A stretch of 64,000 nucleotides of DNA from assembly GCF_041276405.1 (NCBI RefSeq), contig NZ_JBGGGT010000002.1:1525001-1589000 (forward strand). Direction: 5' to 3'. Origin of the DNA: Microvirga sp. TS319 (GTDB lineage Bacteria; Pseudomonadota; Alphaproteobacteria; Rhizobiales; Beijerinckiaceae). A program made the translations under genes and the position numbers. Under the pieces are notes generated by a model. The model searched no databases. It was not told where the DNA came from and saw only the letters and a list, made by a program, of their open reading frames with translations. Position 1 is the stretch's first letter. Each line of letters begins with the position of its first letter. Shown one piece after another: positions 32,786 to 42,055 of the stretch.

Positions 32786-34309
32786 ATGCAGACCATCGCC
32801 CGAGAAGCCCAGGGCCGGCTCAAGATCGGCCAGCCCGTCGCCATCATCGATATCGGCTCGAACTCCGTGCGCCTCGTCGCCTATGAAGGCCTGGCCCGCG
32901 CCGTCACGCCGATCTACAACGAGAAGGTCCTCTGCGGTCTCGGCCGCCATGTGGCGACGACGGGCCGCCTCGACGAGGATGCGGTGGACCGAGCGCTTCG
33001 CGCGCTCGCGCGCTTCCGGGTGCTGTGCGACACGATGCAGGTCTCCGAGGTCTTCGTGCTGGCGACCGCCGCCGCGCGTGACGCCACCAACGGCCCCGCC
33101 TTCCTGGAGGCGGCCGAGAAGGCGTGCGGACATCCCATCAGCCTGCTCTCGGGGGCCGAGGAGGCGCGGGTCTCGGCGCTGGGCGTCGTGGCGGGCTTTT
33201 ACGAGCCGGACGGGCTTGCCGGCGACATGGGCGGCGGCAGCCTCGAACTCGTGGACGTGAAGGGCTCGGTCGTCGGCAAGGGCGTCACGATGCCGTTGGG
33301 CGGCCTTGCCCTGCAGGACGTGAGCGGAGGCTCCCTCAAGAAGGCGCAGAAGATCGTGCGCGCGGCCCTGGAGCGCGCGCCGGAATACCTGGAGCATCTG
33401 CATGGCCGCACCTTCTATGCGGTCGGCGGCACCTGGCGCGCGCTGGCGCGCCTTTACCAGGCCGCCACGGACTATCCGCTCCATGTGATGCACGGCTATA
33501 TTATCGATCCCAGCGACGGCCTCGACTTTCTGCGCCTCGTGGAGGAGGCGGACGCGAAGAGCCTCAAAGATATCGAGAGCATTTCCGAGGCCCGCCGACC
33601 GCTCTTGGCCTATGGCGCCATCGTGCTGGAAGAGATCATCCGCCTCGGCGGCCCGAAGGAGGTGGCGATCTCGGCGTTCGGCGTCCGCGAGGGCGTCCTC
33701 TTCGACAGGCTCGACCCTGAGGCGCAGAAGCGCGACCCGCTGCTCGCCGCCGCCAGCGACCTGAACCTGCTGCGGTCCCGCTCCCCGCGCCACGGCGAGG
33801 AACTGTGCGACTGGACGGAGGCCTTCATCACGAGTTTCGGCCTTCCCGAAACCGAGGCGGATACCCGCCTGCGGAGGGCGGCCTGTCTCCTGGCCGATAT
33901 CGGCTGGCGCGCGCATCCCGATTACCGGGGCGAGCAGAGCCTCAATCTCATTGCCTACGGGGCCTTTGCGGGGCTCGATCATCCGGGCCGGGCCTATCTC
34001 GCGCTGTCGATCTTCTTCCGGCACGAGGGCCTGTCTCCCGACAAGGTGAGCTCGCGCATCCGGAGCCTGGCGGGTTCCCGCTATCTGGAGCGTGCGCGCC
34101 TGCTCGCGGCGCTCATGCGCATCGCCTATCCGGTCTCGGTCTCGATGGAGGGCATTCTGCCGCAGGCGCCCTTGCAGGCGAGGGGCAGGCAGGTGGTTCT
34201 GCAATTGCCTGCTCCCATGCAGGATCTGGCCAACGAGAGGCTGGCGGGCCGCATGAAGGCGCTCGGCAAGCTTCTCGGGATGGAGCCCGTGATCGAGATT
34301 CTAGGCTAG
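32786..34309 (+). CDS. ppx: Exopolyphosphatase / guanosine pentaphosphatase family
   Basis: A 507-aa Ppx/GppA enzyme of the actin-like ATPase fold. Motifs: VAIIDIGSNSVRLVAYEG (phosphate 1 loop) at about 18-35, FVLATAAARDATNG, ISLLSGAEEARVSALGV and GDMGGGSLELVDV (phosphate 2). The C-terminal third resembles HD-like helical domains of the longer Ppx form. It starts 1 bp after the ppk stop, so synthesis and breakdown of polyphosphate are encoded in one operon. GppA activity on pppGpp cannot be excluded. Confidence 0.94.
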   Translation: MQTIAREAQGRLKIGQPVAIIDIGSNSVRLVAYEGLARAVTPIYNEKVLCGLGRHVATTGRLDEDAVDRALRALARFRVLCDTMQVSEVFVLATAAARDATNGPAFLEAAEKACGHPISLLSGAEEARVSALGVVAGFYEPDGLAGDMGGGSLELVDVKGSVVGKGVTMPLGGLALQDVSGGSLKKAQKIVRAALERAPEYLEHLHGRTFYAVGGTWRALARLYQAATDYPLHVMHGYIIDPSDGLDFLRLVEEADAKSLKDIESISEARRPLLAYGAIVLEEIIRLGGPKEVAISAFGVREGVLFDRLDPEAQKRDPLLAAASDLNLLRSRSPRHGEELCDWTEAFITSFGLPETEADTRLRRAACLLADIGWRAHPDYRGEQSLNLIAYGAFAGLDHPGRAYLALSIFFRHEGLSPDKVSSRIRSLAGSRYLERARLLAALMRIAYPVSVSMEGILPQAPLQARGRQVVLQLPAPMQDLANERLAGRMKALGKLLGMEPVIEILG

Positions 34310-34434
34310 AGTTCTTTCCCCTTTTCGGGGAAACGCCTCTCGTCTTTGGTGTGCTACATGATTGACGGCGAGCCGGATCCACTTCGCCGAAAAAGCTCTT
34401 GCGTGGCTGCCGGGGCTTGCATTTTTCGGCTCCT

Positions 34435-34463
34435 TTGCACAACCCTTTAACTTGGGATAAAGA
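34435..34463 (+). promoter_or_regulatory. Candidate sigma-70-like promoter of the 2OG oxygenase gene
   Basis: TTGCAC (34435-34440), 17-bp spacer, TAAAGA (34458-34463), 50 bp upstream of the ATG at 34513. A short hairpin TTTCCCC/GGGGAAA at 34315-34333 just after ppx may mark the end of the preceding operon. Confidence 0.4.
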
Positions 34464-34512
34464 AATTCCGCCGCTCATCACAAGAGCGGAGCAGAATTTG
34501 GCGGGAACGGCA

Positions 34513-35136
34513 ATGAGCCTCATCAATCTGTCGGCCGTGCAGAATGCACAACATTCGCGCGACCCTTACGATCATCTTCTGGCGTCCGAGTTCTTGAAAC
34601 AGGACGCAATCGACGATCTCCGGCGCGATTTTCCCGAGATCAGCAAGCCCGGCTACCTCACTGTCGACGAGGTCAATCTCCACGGCCGCTTCAAGGCGCT
34701 GATCGACGAGCTCGAAGGCCCAGAGCTGACCGAGGCCCTGTCGAAGAAATTCGGCGTTGACCTGCACCCGTATCCGCGCCTGACGACGATCATGAAGAAG
34801 TCGCAGCCCAAGTACGGCTCGATCCACACGGACGGGCCGTCCAAGGTCATGACCATGCTCGTCTACATGAACGATGCATGGCAGCAGGACGAGGGCGGAC
34901 GCCTGCGGGTGCTCTACGACGGCCAGAACTTCGAGCCCTTCAAGCTCGAAGTTCCGCCGATGATGGGCACCATGTTCGCGTTTCTGCGCTCGGACAATTC
35001 CTGGCACGGCCATCTCCCGTTCGTGGGCGAGCGCCGGGTGGTTCAGATCGCCTGGGTGAAGAGCCAGGCGGACGTGGACCGCAAGAAGAAGCACAACAAG
35101 ATGGCTCAGTTCTTCAAGGGCATCTTCGGACGGTAG
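34513..35136 (+). CDS. 2OG-Fe(II) oxygenase family protein
   Basis: A 207-aa protein. The iron-binding triad appears as His-x-Asp in SIHTDGPSKVMTMLVYMN (about residues 99-116) and a distal His in NSWHGHLPFVGERRVVQIAWV, whose Arg would bind 2-oxoglutarate. GGRLRVLYDG is also typical. It belongs to the prolyl-4-hydroxylase-like group; the substrate is unknown. The basic tail RKKKHNKMAQFFKGIFGR is conserved in relatives as I recall them. The ATG at 34513 is used; an in-frame upstream start lacks support. A single-gene unit. Confidence 0.85.
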   Translation: MSLINLSAVQNAQHSRDPYDHLLASEFLKQDAIDDLRRDFPEISKPGYLTVDEVNLHGRFKALIDELEGPELTEALSKKFGVDLHPYPRLTTIMKKSQPKYGSIHTDGPSKVMTMLVYMNDAWQQDEGGRLRVLYDGQNFEPFKLEVPPMMGTMFAFLRSDNSWHGHLPFVGERRVVQIAWVKSQADVDRKKKHNKMAQFFKGIFGR

Positions 35137-35171
35137 GTTGCCCTATCCGGAGAAATGCGACTTATCCTTCG

Positions 35172-35202
35172 TCATGGCCGGGCTCGTCCCGGCCATTCGC
35201 GT
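35172..35202. repeat. Palindromic intergenic repeat
   Basis: GTCATGGCCGGGCTCGTCCCGGCCATTCGCG, a textbook copy of the CATGGCC family. A degenerate relative (GTCATTCCCGC) follows at about 35298. No gene is seen in 35137-35369. Confidence 0.8.
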
Positions 35203-35369
35203 TTTCCACGCTCCCGCCGTCCGGGGGGCAGCCGAAGGCTACGGCCCGAGGCGGCTTCTCTTCGACTGTCATGGTGATGGATCCCGCCCCCGTGTCATTC
35301 CCGCACGGGCTGGGATGGAAGCGGGAGCCGTGAGACGACGGAGAAGGAGGCAGTCCGACGGAGGCTGCC

Positions 35370-36530
35370 TTACGCGCTCTGAAGGGCCCGCAACTTCACC
35401 CGCCCACGCTCGAGCACGAGGCCGAGCCTTCCGTTCTTGAGGGCGAGCGCCTGTTCGCCGAACAGGGCGCGGCGCCAGCCGTGCAGAGAGGGCACGTCCG
35501 CCGTATCGTTCTCGGCGATGGCCTCGAGCTCCTCGACGGTGGCGATGATCTTGGGGGCGACGCCCTCCTGCTCGGCCACGGCCTTGAGTAGGACCTTCAG
35601 CAGATCGACGACGGCTCCCGTATTGCCGCGCCCGCGGCTGCGCTCGGGCATCGGCACCGTCGCAGGGTCGCGGGCGACGCCGCGCTCGACCGCTTCCAGG
35701 ATGTCGGCGCCGGTCCGGGAGCGCTCGAAGCCGTTGGGGATGGAACGCAGCCGTCCCAGGGCCTCGACGCTGCGGGGGACGGAGGTCGCGATGTCGATCA
35801 TCGCATCGTCCTTGAGGATGCGCCCGCGAGGCACGTCGCGCCCCTGCGCCTCGCGCTCGCGCCAGGCGGCCACCTCCATGAGCACGGCCACCTCCTTCGG
35901 CTTGCGCAGGCGGCCGGCGAGGCGGCGCCAAGCGTTGTCGGGATCGGCCTGGTAGGTCTCGGGGGAGGTGAGGATGGACATTTCCTCGGCGAGCCAGTCG
36001 AGGCGGCCGTTCTTCTGAAGCTGGGCCATCAGCGCCTCATAGACCTTCACCAGATGGGTGACGTCCGAGAGGGCGTAGGTGAGCTGCGCGTCGGTGAGGG
36101 GACGGCGCGACCAGTCCGTGAAGCGGGAGGACTTGTCGATCTTGGCTTTGGCGAGATCGTTCACGAGCTGCTCGTAGGAGACCGAGTCGCCGTAGCCGCA
36201 GACCATGGCGGCGACCTGGGTGTCGAACAGCGGCTCGGGGACGATGCCGCCCAAGTTCCAGACGATCTCCAGATCCTGCCGGGCGGAATGGAAGACCTTC
36301 ATGACGGCCCGGTCGGACATCAGCGCCATGAACGGTTCGAGACTGATCCCCTCGGCCAGCGGGTCGATGAGATAGGCATCCGTCGGATCGGGCCCGGCCA
36401 TCTGGATCAGGCACAGCCTCGGATAATAGGTGGTCTCGCGCAGGAACTCCGTGTCGACGGTGACGAACGGATGCTGGCTCAGGCGGGAGCAGGCGTCGGA
36501 GAGCGCCGCGGTGGTCGTGATCAAATTCAT
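35370..36530 (-). CDS. rnd: Ribonuclease D
   Basis: A 386-aa 3'-5' exoribonuclease of the DEDD group, acting in tRNA 3' maturation. Exo I motif [16 protein letters not shown] (Asp and Glu) is near residue 22-37. Exo [18 protein letters not shown] is near 80-95. Exo III contains [16 protein letters not shown] near 150-168. An HRDC-like domain ([34 protein letters not shown]) follows at about 215-250. Length is normal (about 380). The ATG at 36530 is used. Upstream is a small WYL-like gene on the same strand at a distance of 44 bp. Confidence 0.95.
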   Translation of the reverse strand: MNLITTTAALSDACSRLSQHPFVTVDTEFLRETTYYPRLCLIQMAGPDPTDAYLIDPLAEGISLEPFMALMSDRAVMKVFHSARQDLEIVWNLGGIVPEPLFDTQVAAMVCGYGDSVSYEQLVNDLAKAKIDKSSRFTDWSRRPLTDAQLTYALSDVTHLVKVYEALMAQLQKNGRLDWLAEEMSILTSPETYQADPDNAWRRLAGRLRKPKEVAVLMEVAAWREREAQGRDVPRGRILKDDAMIDIATSVPRSVEALGRLRSIPNGFERSRTGADILEAVERGVARDPATVPMPERSRGRGNTGAVVDLLKVLLKAVAEQEGVAPKIIATVEELEAIAENDTADVPSLHGWRRALFGEQALALKNGRLGLVLERGRVKLRALQSA

Positions 36531-36574
36531 GGCAAAGTCTTTTAGCGGAACCTGATTGTACAGGCGACCCCTCC

Positions 36575-36940
36575 TTAGGCGCGTCGAAGGGCTTTCCTCC
36601 GCTCTTTTGACTGCTTTTCCGCCCGCTTCATGAGCCAGTCCAGGATATTCCGGTCGACCACGAACCCCGTCTCTGCGTCCTCAAGACGTTCGATCCGATC
36701 CACCCGGAAACCACGGTAGCCGTCGTCGGACATGTCGATGCCGCCGAGCAGCATCTTGCCGGGGCCCACTTTCAGCTCGCGTGCGATCACCCAGCGCCGG
36801 GTCGCGTTGCCGGCCTGGTCCACATAATCGATCTCGAGGGCGCCGTCGAAGGGATAGACGTGCCAGTTCCCCTCGATCCGCTCCTCGATCGGAGCGTTCG
36901 GCCCGTGCTTGAGCAGGGTTGTCGCATGAGTCATCGCCAT
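36575..36940 (-). CDS. Small WYL-domain-like protein
   Basis: A 121-aa protein from the ATG at 36940; the frame stays open upstream into repeat sequence, which I do not count as coding. The core [55 protein letters not shown] has the strand pattern of WYL domains (IxYxDxxG...RGFRxDRI). No DNA-binding domain is attached. The C-terminal end is highly basic ([17 protein letters not shown]). WYL domains sense nucleotide-type ligands in regulators; a role for this isolated domain is not established. It lies 44 bp upstream of rnd. Confidence 0.6.
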   Translation of the reverse strand: MAMTHATTLLKHGPNAPIEERIEGNWHVYPFDGALEIDYVDQAGNATRRWVIARELKVGPGKMLLGGIDMSDDGYRGFRVDRIERLEDAETGFVVDRNILDWLMKRAEKQSKERRKALRRA

Positions 36941-37054
36941 GAGATCGATATGGTAATTCACGCTTTGTTCTTCAAGGCAAAAGTCTTGGAAAATAAGGGT
37001 TTGAGGGAAAAATCGGATGCCCGGACCGTGCCCCGGGGGGGCGCCAAGGGGGCC

Positions 37055-37150
37055 CTCCACGTCGTCCCCGGGCTTGTCCAGGGGCATGCCTTCCAGGCGC
37101 AACGCTTCGTGAAGACGTGGATGGTCTGGACAAGCCCAGCCATGACGGGG
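37055..37150. repeat. Palindromic intergenic repeats upstream of aspS
   Basis: CACGTCGTCCCCGGGCTTGTCCAGGGG at 37060 and GGTCTGGACAAGCCCAGCCATGACGG near 37125-37149 are inverted relative to each other, so a large stem around GTGAAGACGTGG is possible. The rest of the gap (36941-37285) has no other supported feature. Confidence 0.7.
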
Positions 37151-37285
37151 GAGTACTCATGGCGGGCAGGAGGGCCGAAATCGAGCCATCTGCCCTCATT
37201 TCCGCCTTCCGCCTTGACTTCCCGGGCCTCCCATGGATGTTGCGCGGGACACCGAACCAGCAGGCTTTTTCCCATGTCCGCCTCC

Positions 37286-39094
37286 ATGCACCGTTACCGT
37301 TCCCATACCTGCGGCGCGCTCCGCGAATCCGATGTCGGCCAGCTGGCTCGCCTTTCCGGCTGGTGCCACCGCATCCGCGACCATGGCGGCGTGCTGTTCA
37401 TCGATCTGCGCGACCATTACGGCATGACGCAGTGCGTGATCGATCCGGATTCTCCGGCCTTCAAGATGGCCGAAACCGCCCGTTCGGAATGGGTGATCCG
37501 CGTCGACGGCAAGGTCCGCAAGCGCCCGGCCGGCACCGAGAACCCGGAGCTGCCCACCGGCATGATCGAGGTCTACATCACCGACATGGAGGTGCTGGGC
37601 CCGTCGGACGAGCTGCCGATGCCGGTCTTCGGCGACCAGGAATACCCGGAGGAGACCCGTCTCAAGTACCGGTATCTCGATCTTCGCCGCGAGAAGCTGC
37701 ACAACAACATCATGAAGCGCGGCGCGATCATCGACAGCCTGCGCACCCGCATGAAGACCGGCGGCTTCTTCGAGTTCACGACGCCGATCCTGACGGCCTC
37801 CTCGCCCGAGGGCGCGCGCGACTTCCTGGTGCCCTCGCGCATCCATCCCGGCCAGTTCTATGCGCTGCCGCAGGCTCCGCAGCAGTTCAAGCAGCTGATC
37901 ATGATCTCCGGCTTCGACCGGTACTTCCAGATCGCGCCCTGCTTCCGCGACGAGGACCCGCGCGCCGACCGTCTGCCGGGCGAGTTCTACCAGCTCGACG
38001 TGGAGATGAGCTTCATCACTCAGGAAGACGTCTTCCAGACCATGGAGCCGGTGATCCGCGATACCTTCAAGGAATTCGCCGACGGCAAGCCCGTGACGGA
38101 CGTTTTTCCGCGGATTCCCTATTTCGAGGCGATGCTGAAATACGGCACCGACAAGCCGGATCTGCGCAATCCTCTCGTGATCGCCGACGTGTCGGAGGTG
38201 TTCGAGCGTGAGGACGTGACCTTCAACGCGTTCAAGAACGTCATCAAGTCCGGCGGCGTCGTGCGCGCCATCCCGGCCACCGGTGCCGCTTCGCAGCCCC
38301 GCTCCTTCTTCGACAAGCTCAACGATTGGGCCCGCTCGGAAGGCGCGCCCGGCCTCGGTTACATCGTGTTCGAGGAGGAGGGCGGCCAGATCCTCGGCAA
38401 AGGCCCGATCGCCAAGTTCATCCCGGAAGCCGCCCAGGCGGCGATCCGCGAGAAGGCCGGCATCCAGCCGGGCGATGCCGTGTTCTTCTCGGCCGGTACC
38501 GAGGACAAGGCGGCTTCGCTCGCCGGTAAGGCGCGCGTGCGCATCGGCGACGAGCTGGGCCTGGGCAACAAGGACCAGTTCGCCTTCTGCTGGATCGTCG
38601 ATTTCCCGCAATACGAGTGGAACGAGGACGAGAAGAAGATCGACTTCTCCCACAACCCGTTCTCCATGGCCGATATGGGTCATGACGAGTTCATGGCGCT
38701 CGACCCGTCGGACAAGGACAAGATCCTCAAGATCACGGCCTTCCAGTACGACATGGTCTGCAACGGCTACGAGATGGCCTCGGGGAGCATCCGCAACCAC
38801 CGTCCCGACCGGATGGTGAAGGCCTTCGAGATCGCCGGCTACGGCGAGAAGGAAGTGATGGACCGCTTCGGCGGCATGTACCGCGCCTTCCAGTACGGCG
38901 CACCGCCCCACGGCGGCATGGCGGCGGGCGTGGACCGCATCGTGATGCTGCTCTGCGGGGCGCACAACCTGCGCGAGATCACGCTCTTCCCGATGAACCA
39001 GAAGGCGGAGGACCTCCTGCTCGGCGCACCCTCCGAGGCGACGCCCAAGCAGCTTCGCGAACTGCACATCCGGACGAATCTGCCGGAGAAATAA
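37286..39094 (+). CDS. aspS: Aspartyl-tRNA synthetase
   Basis: A 602-aa class II synthetase of bacterial type. An N-terminal anticodon-binding OB fold ([38 protein letters not shown]) is followed by motif 1 and motif 2 ([30 protein letters not shown]). The bacterial GAD insertion is at about 290-430, and motif 3 is [16 protein letters not shown]. The ATG at 37286 matches the usual MHRYR start; the ATG at 37274 would add four residues. With GatCAB encoded in the same window it may be non-discriminating and also charge tRNA(Asn), which motif reading alone cannot decide. Confidence 0.95.
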   Translation: MHRYRSHTCGALRESDVGQLARLSGWCHRIRDHGGVLFIDLRDHYGMTQCVIDPDSPAFKMAETARSEWVIRVDGKVRKRPAGTENPELPTGMIEVYITDMEVLGPSDELPMPVFGDQEYPEETRLKYRYLDLRREKLHNNIMKRGAIIDSLRTRMKTGGFFEFTTPILTASSPEGARDFLVPSRIHPGQFYALPQAPQQFKQLIMISGFDRYFQIAPCFRDEDPRADRLPGEFYQLDVEMSFITQEDVFQTMEPVIRDTFKEFADGKPVTDVFPRIPYFEAMLKYGTDKPDLRNPLVIADVSEVFEREDVTFNAFKNVIKSGGVVRAIPATGAASQPRSFFDKLNDWARSEGAPGLGYIVFEEEGGQILGKGPIAKFIPEAAQAAIREKAGIQPGDAVFFSAGTEDKAASLAGKARVRIGDELGLGNKDQFAFCWIVDFPQYEWNEDEKKIDFSHNPFSMADMGHDEFMALDPSDKDKILKITAFQYDMVCNGYEMASGSIRNHRPDRMVKAFEIAGYGEKEVMDRFGGMYRAFQYGAPPHGGMAAGVDRIVMLLCGAHNLREITLFPMNQKAEDLLLGAPSEATPKQLRELHIRTNLPEK

Positions 39095-39129
39095 GGGCCT
39101 CGGCCGGACAGCGCGAGACCCGATCACCG

Positions 39130-39262
39130 CGTCATGGCCGCACTCGCTGCGGCCATTCGCGTCTTTGAGGCATGATGCGCTAAGGCCGGAGATGACGATA
39201 AGGGGGCAGGAGGCTTCCTTCCCGCGTCATGGCCGTCCCCGGACTTGATCCGGGCCACTTGC
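39130..39262. repeat. Palindromic intergenic repeats after aspS
   Basis: Two members of the CATGGCC family: CGTCATGGCCGCACTCGCTGCGGCCATTCGCG (39132-39163) and CGTCATGGCCGTCCCCGGACTTGATCCGG (39225-39254). Confidence 0.8.
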
Positions 39263-39299
39263 GTTCCAGGCAGACCCGTCATGTCCGCACCGGGATTCC

Positions 39300-39432
39300 C
39301 CCTCGATCATCGGACCCGAAAGGGGATTCCACCTTTGGGATCAATTCCATGCTCCCCTATAGAGCAGCGCATCGTTCTGGCGAAAAGCCGGGTCCACTTT
39401 TTCGCACGATGCGCCAGCGCCGAGAGAAGAGC
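39300..39432. repeat. Palindromic repeat cluster (GAGCATC / GCGCATCGTGCG type) upstream of maeB
   Basis: An ATCGGACCCGAAAGGGGATTCCACC...CCATGCTC unit is followed by GCGCATCGTTCTGGCG...CACTTTTTCGCACGATGCGC. Together with 39130-39262 these fill most of the 408-bp aspS-maeB gap. No gene is seen there. Confidence 0.75.
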
Positions 39433-39502
39433 GTTGACGCAAAGAGCAAGGGCGCGCACAAGGGCCTTTCAGGTTAAACGGCTTGTGTAAGGAGCGTTGG
39501 CG

Positions 39503-41806
39503 ATGCCGGAGAACATCTCGCAGGATTTGAAATCGGGGGCGATGTTCTACCACCAGCACCCGCGCCCCGGTAAGCTCGAGATCCAGCCGACCAAGCCCCT
39601 CGGCAATCAGCGTGACCTGGCTTTGGCCTATTCTCCGGGCGTGGCCGCGCCCTGCCAGGCCATCGCGGCCGATCCGGCCGAGGCCGCCAACCTGACCTCT
39701 CGCCAGAACCTCGTGGCCGTGATCTCCAATGGCACCGCCGTGCTGGGCCTGGGGGACATCGGTCCGCTCGCCTCGAAGCCCGTCATGGAGGGCAAGGCGG
39801 TCCTGTTCAAGAAATTCTCCGGCATCGACGTGTTCGACATCGAGGTTGACGAGAAGCGCGTGGACAAGCTCGTCGAAGTGATCGCGGCGCTCGAGCCCAC
39901 CTTCGGCGGCATCAATCTCGAAGACATCAAGGCTCCCGAATGCTTCGAGGTGGAGGAGCAGCTCAAGAGCCGCATGGGCATCCCGGTCTTCCATGACGAC
40001 CAGCACGGCACCGCCATCATCGTCGGCGCCGCCGTCACCAATGCCCTGGAGCTCGCGGGCAAGGACATCGGCGAGGTGAAGATCGTCACCTCCGGCGCGG
40101 GTGCCGCCGCGCTCGCCTGCCTCAACCTGCTCGTGTCGCTGGGCGCCAAGCGCGAGAATATCTGGGTCACCGACATCGAGGGCGTGGTCCATGATGGGCG
40201 CAACGAGCTCATGGACCGCTGGAAGTCGGTCTACGCGCAGAAGACCGACCTGCGCACGCTCGCCGACGTGATCCCGAACGCGGATGTGTTCCTGGGCCTT
40301 TCGGCGGGCGGGGTTCTCAAGCCCGAGATGGTGGCCGAGATGGCGCCGCGCCCGCTGATCCTGGCGCTCGCCAATCCTTACCCCGAGATCATGCCGGAGG
40401 AGGCCGAGGCGGTTCGCCCCGACGCCATGATCTGCACCGGACGCTCCGATTATCCGAATCAGGTCAACAACGTCCTGTGCTTCCCCTACATCTTCCGCGG
40501 CGCGCTCGACGTGGGCGCAACCACCATCAACGAGGAGATGAAGGCCGCCGCGGTTCAGGCGATCGCGGGTCTCGCCCGGGAGGCGCCGTCGGAAGTGGTC
40601 GCGCGGGCCTATGGCGGCGAGGCGCACCCCTTCGGGCGCAAGTCCCTGATCCCGAGCCCCTTCGATCCGCGCCTGATCCTGCGCATCGCCCCGGCGGTCG
40701 CCAAGGCTGCCATGGATACGGGCGTCGCCACGCGCCCGCTGGGGGACCTGGAGGCCTACACGGAATCGCTCGGCCGCTTCGTGTTCCGCTCCGGCTTCAT
40801 CATGAAGCCGCTGTTCTCGAAGGCGAAGTCGAACCCGAAGCGCGTGATCTATGCCGAGGGCGAGGACGAGCGCGTGCTGCGCGCCGTGCAGGTGATCGCC
40901 GAGGAAGGGCTGGCAAAGCCGATCCTGATCGGCCGCCCCAGCGTGGTGGAGACGCGCATCAAACGCTTCGGCCTGTCCATGAGCATCGGGCGTGAGTTCG
41001 AGCTGGTGAATCCGGAAGACGATCCGCGCTATCGCGACTACGTGGCGTCCTACGTGGAGGCGGCGGGCCGCAAAGGCATCACGCCGGATGCCGCGAAGAC
41101 GCTGGTGCGCACCAATTCCACCGTCATCGGCGCGCTCGCCGTGCGGCGCGGCGATGCGGATGCGCTGATCTGCGGCCTCGAGGGACGTTTCCAGTCCCGC
41201 GTGAAGCACATCAAGGACATCATCGGCCTTGCTCCGGGCGTCCACGAGATGGCGGCTCTGTCGCTGGTGATCACGCCCAAGGGAGCGTATTTCCTGGCGG
41301 ACACGCACGTGCAGTTCGATCCGAGCGCGGAGGAGATCGCCGATATGACGATCGCCTGCGCGAGCCATGTGCGCCGCTTCGGCCTGGAGCCGAAGATCGC
41401 GCTGCTCTCGCACGCGGATTTCGGCGCCGCGGATACGCGCTCGGCCGTGAAGATGCGCGACGCCCTGGCCTGCATCAACGAGCGCGCTCCCGACCTGGAG
41501 GTCGACGGCGAGATGCAGGCGGACGCGGCTCTCTCCCAGATGATCCGCGACCGGGTGAACCCCGGATCGCGCCTGACGGGCGAGGCGAACGTGCTGATCA
41601 TGCCGAACCTGGACGCGGCCAATATCGCCTTCCAGTTCACGAAGATCCTGGCGGATTCGCTGCCGGTGGGACCCATTCTCATCGGCCCGGCAAAGCCTGC
41701 GCACATCCTCACGCCGTCCGTCACTGCCCGCGGCATCGTCAACCTCACAGCCATCGCGGTCGTCGAGGCGCAGGCCGCCGAGCAGGATCAGCCGGCGCTG
41801 ATCTAG
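39503..41806 (+). CDS. maeB: NADP-dependent malic enzyme with C-terminal phosphotransacetylase-like domain
   Basis: A 767-aa enzyme converting malate to pyruvate. The malic domain (about 1-430) shows [57 protein letters not shown] with the metal ligands, and [16 protein letters not shown] as the dinucleotide-binding loop. The C-terminal part (about 440-765) resembles phosphate acetyltransferase ([51 protein letters not shown]), usually regulatory rather than catalytic in MaeB. GGAG at 39491 favours the ATG at 39503 over TTG 39497. The TAG stop is the start of a palindromic repeat. Confidence 0.95.
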   Translation: MPENISQDLKSGAMFYHQHPRPGKLEIQPTKPLGNQRDLALAYSPGVAAPCQAIAADPAEAANLTSRQNLVAVISNGTAVLGLGDIGPLASKPVMEGKAVLFKKFSGIDVFDIEVDEKRVDKLVEVIAALEPTFGGINLEDIKAPECFEVEEQLKSRMGIPVFHDDQHGTAIIVGAAVTNALELAGKDIGEVKIVTSGAGAAALACLNLLVSLGAKRENIWVTDIEGVVHDGRNELMDRWKSVYAQKTDLRTLADVIPNADVFLGLSAGGVLKPEMVAEMAPRPLILALANPYPEIMPEEAEAVRPDAMICTGRSDYPNQVNNVLCFPYIFRGALDVGATTINEEMKAAAVQAIAGLAREAPSEVVARAYGGEAHPFGRKSLIPSPFDPRLILRIAPAVAKAAMDTGVATRPLGDLEAYTESLGRFVFRSGFIMKPLFSKAKSNPKRVIYAEGEDERVLRAVQVIAEEGLAKPILIGRPSVVETRIKRFGLSMSIGREFELVNPEDDPRYRDYVASYVEAAGRKGITPDAAKTLVRTNSTVIGALAVRRGDADALICGLEGRFQSRVKHIKDIIGLAPGVHEMAALSLVITPKGAYFLADTHVQFDPSAEEIADMTIACASHVRRFGLEPKIALLSHADFGAADTRSAVKMRDALACINERAPDLEVDGEMQADAALSQMIRDRVNPGSRLTGEANVLIMPNLDAANIAFQFTKILADSLPVGPILIGPAKPAHILTPSVTARGIVNLTAIAVVEAQAAEQDQPALI

Positions 41807-41908
41807 AGCATCGTGCGAAGAAGTGGGAACCGGTTCTTCGCGAAAAACGATGCTTCGCCAAAGAGAAAGAGCAAGCATTCTGATCCCGTCAGAATGCAAT
41901 TTGCTCTA
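41804..41908. repeat. Palindromic repeat whose first TAG is the maeB stop codon
   Basis: TAGAGCATCGTGCGAAGAAGTGGGAACCGG...AAAACGATGC is followed by a second inverted pair GCATTCTGATCCCGTCAGAATGC at 41875-41897 and TTGCTCTAG. TAG at 41804-41806 ends maeB. Confidence 0.8.
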
Positions 41909-41938
41909 GTTCGCGCCGTCACCGTCAAGACGTTCTGT

Positions 41939-42044
41939 CGTCATGGACGTCCCCGGACTCGATCCGGGGCCGTCCATCGCCGCCTTCGGAGCCAGTGAGC
42001 CATCAAGACGTGAGTGCCCGGCTCAAGGCCGGGCATGGCGACGA
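41939..42044. repeat. Palindromic intergenic repeats
   Basis: CGTCATGGACGTCCCCGGACTCGATCCGGGGCCGTCCAT at 41939 and GTGCCCGGCTCAAGGCCGGGCATGGCGACG at 42012, both of the CATGGCC family, just before the stop of the convergent gene at 42056. Confidence 0.75.
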
Positions 42045-42055
42045 GCGCATCAGGC

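Noticed and set aside
39341..41899. An 852-codon open frame antisense to maeB
   Set aside because: maeB is intact and well conserved. The antisense frame is a GC-composition shadow and runs through repeat DNA at both ends.
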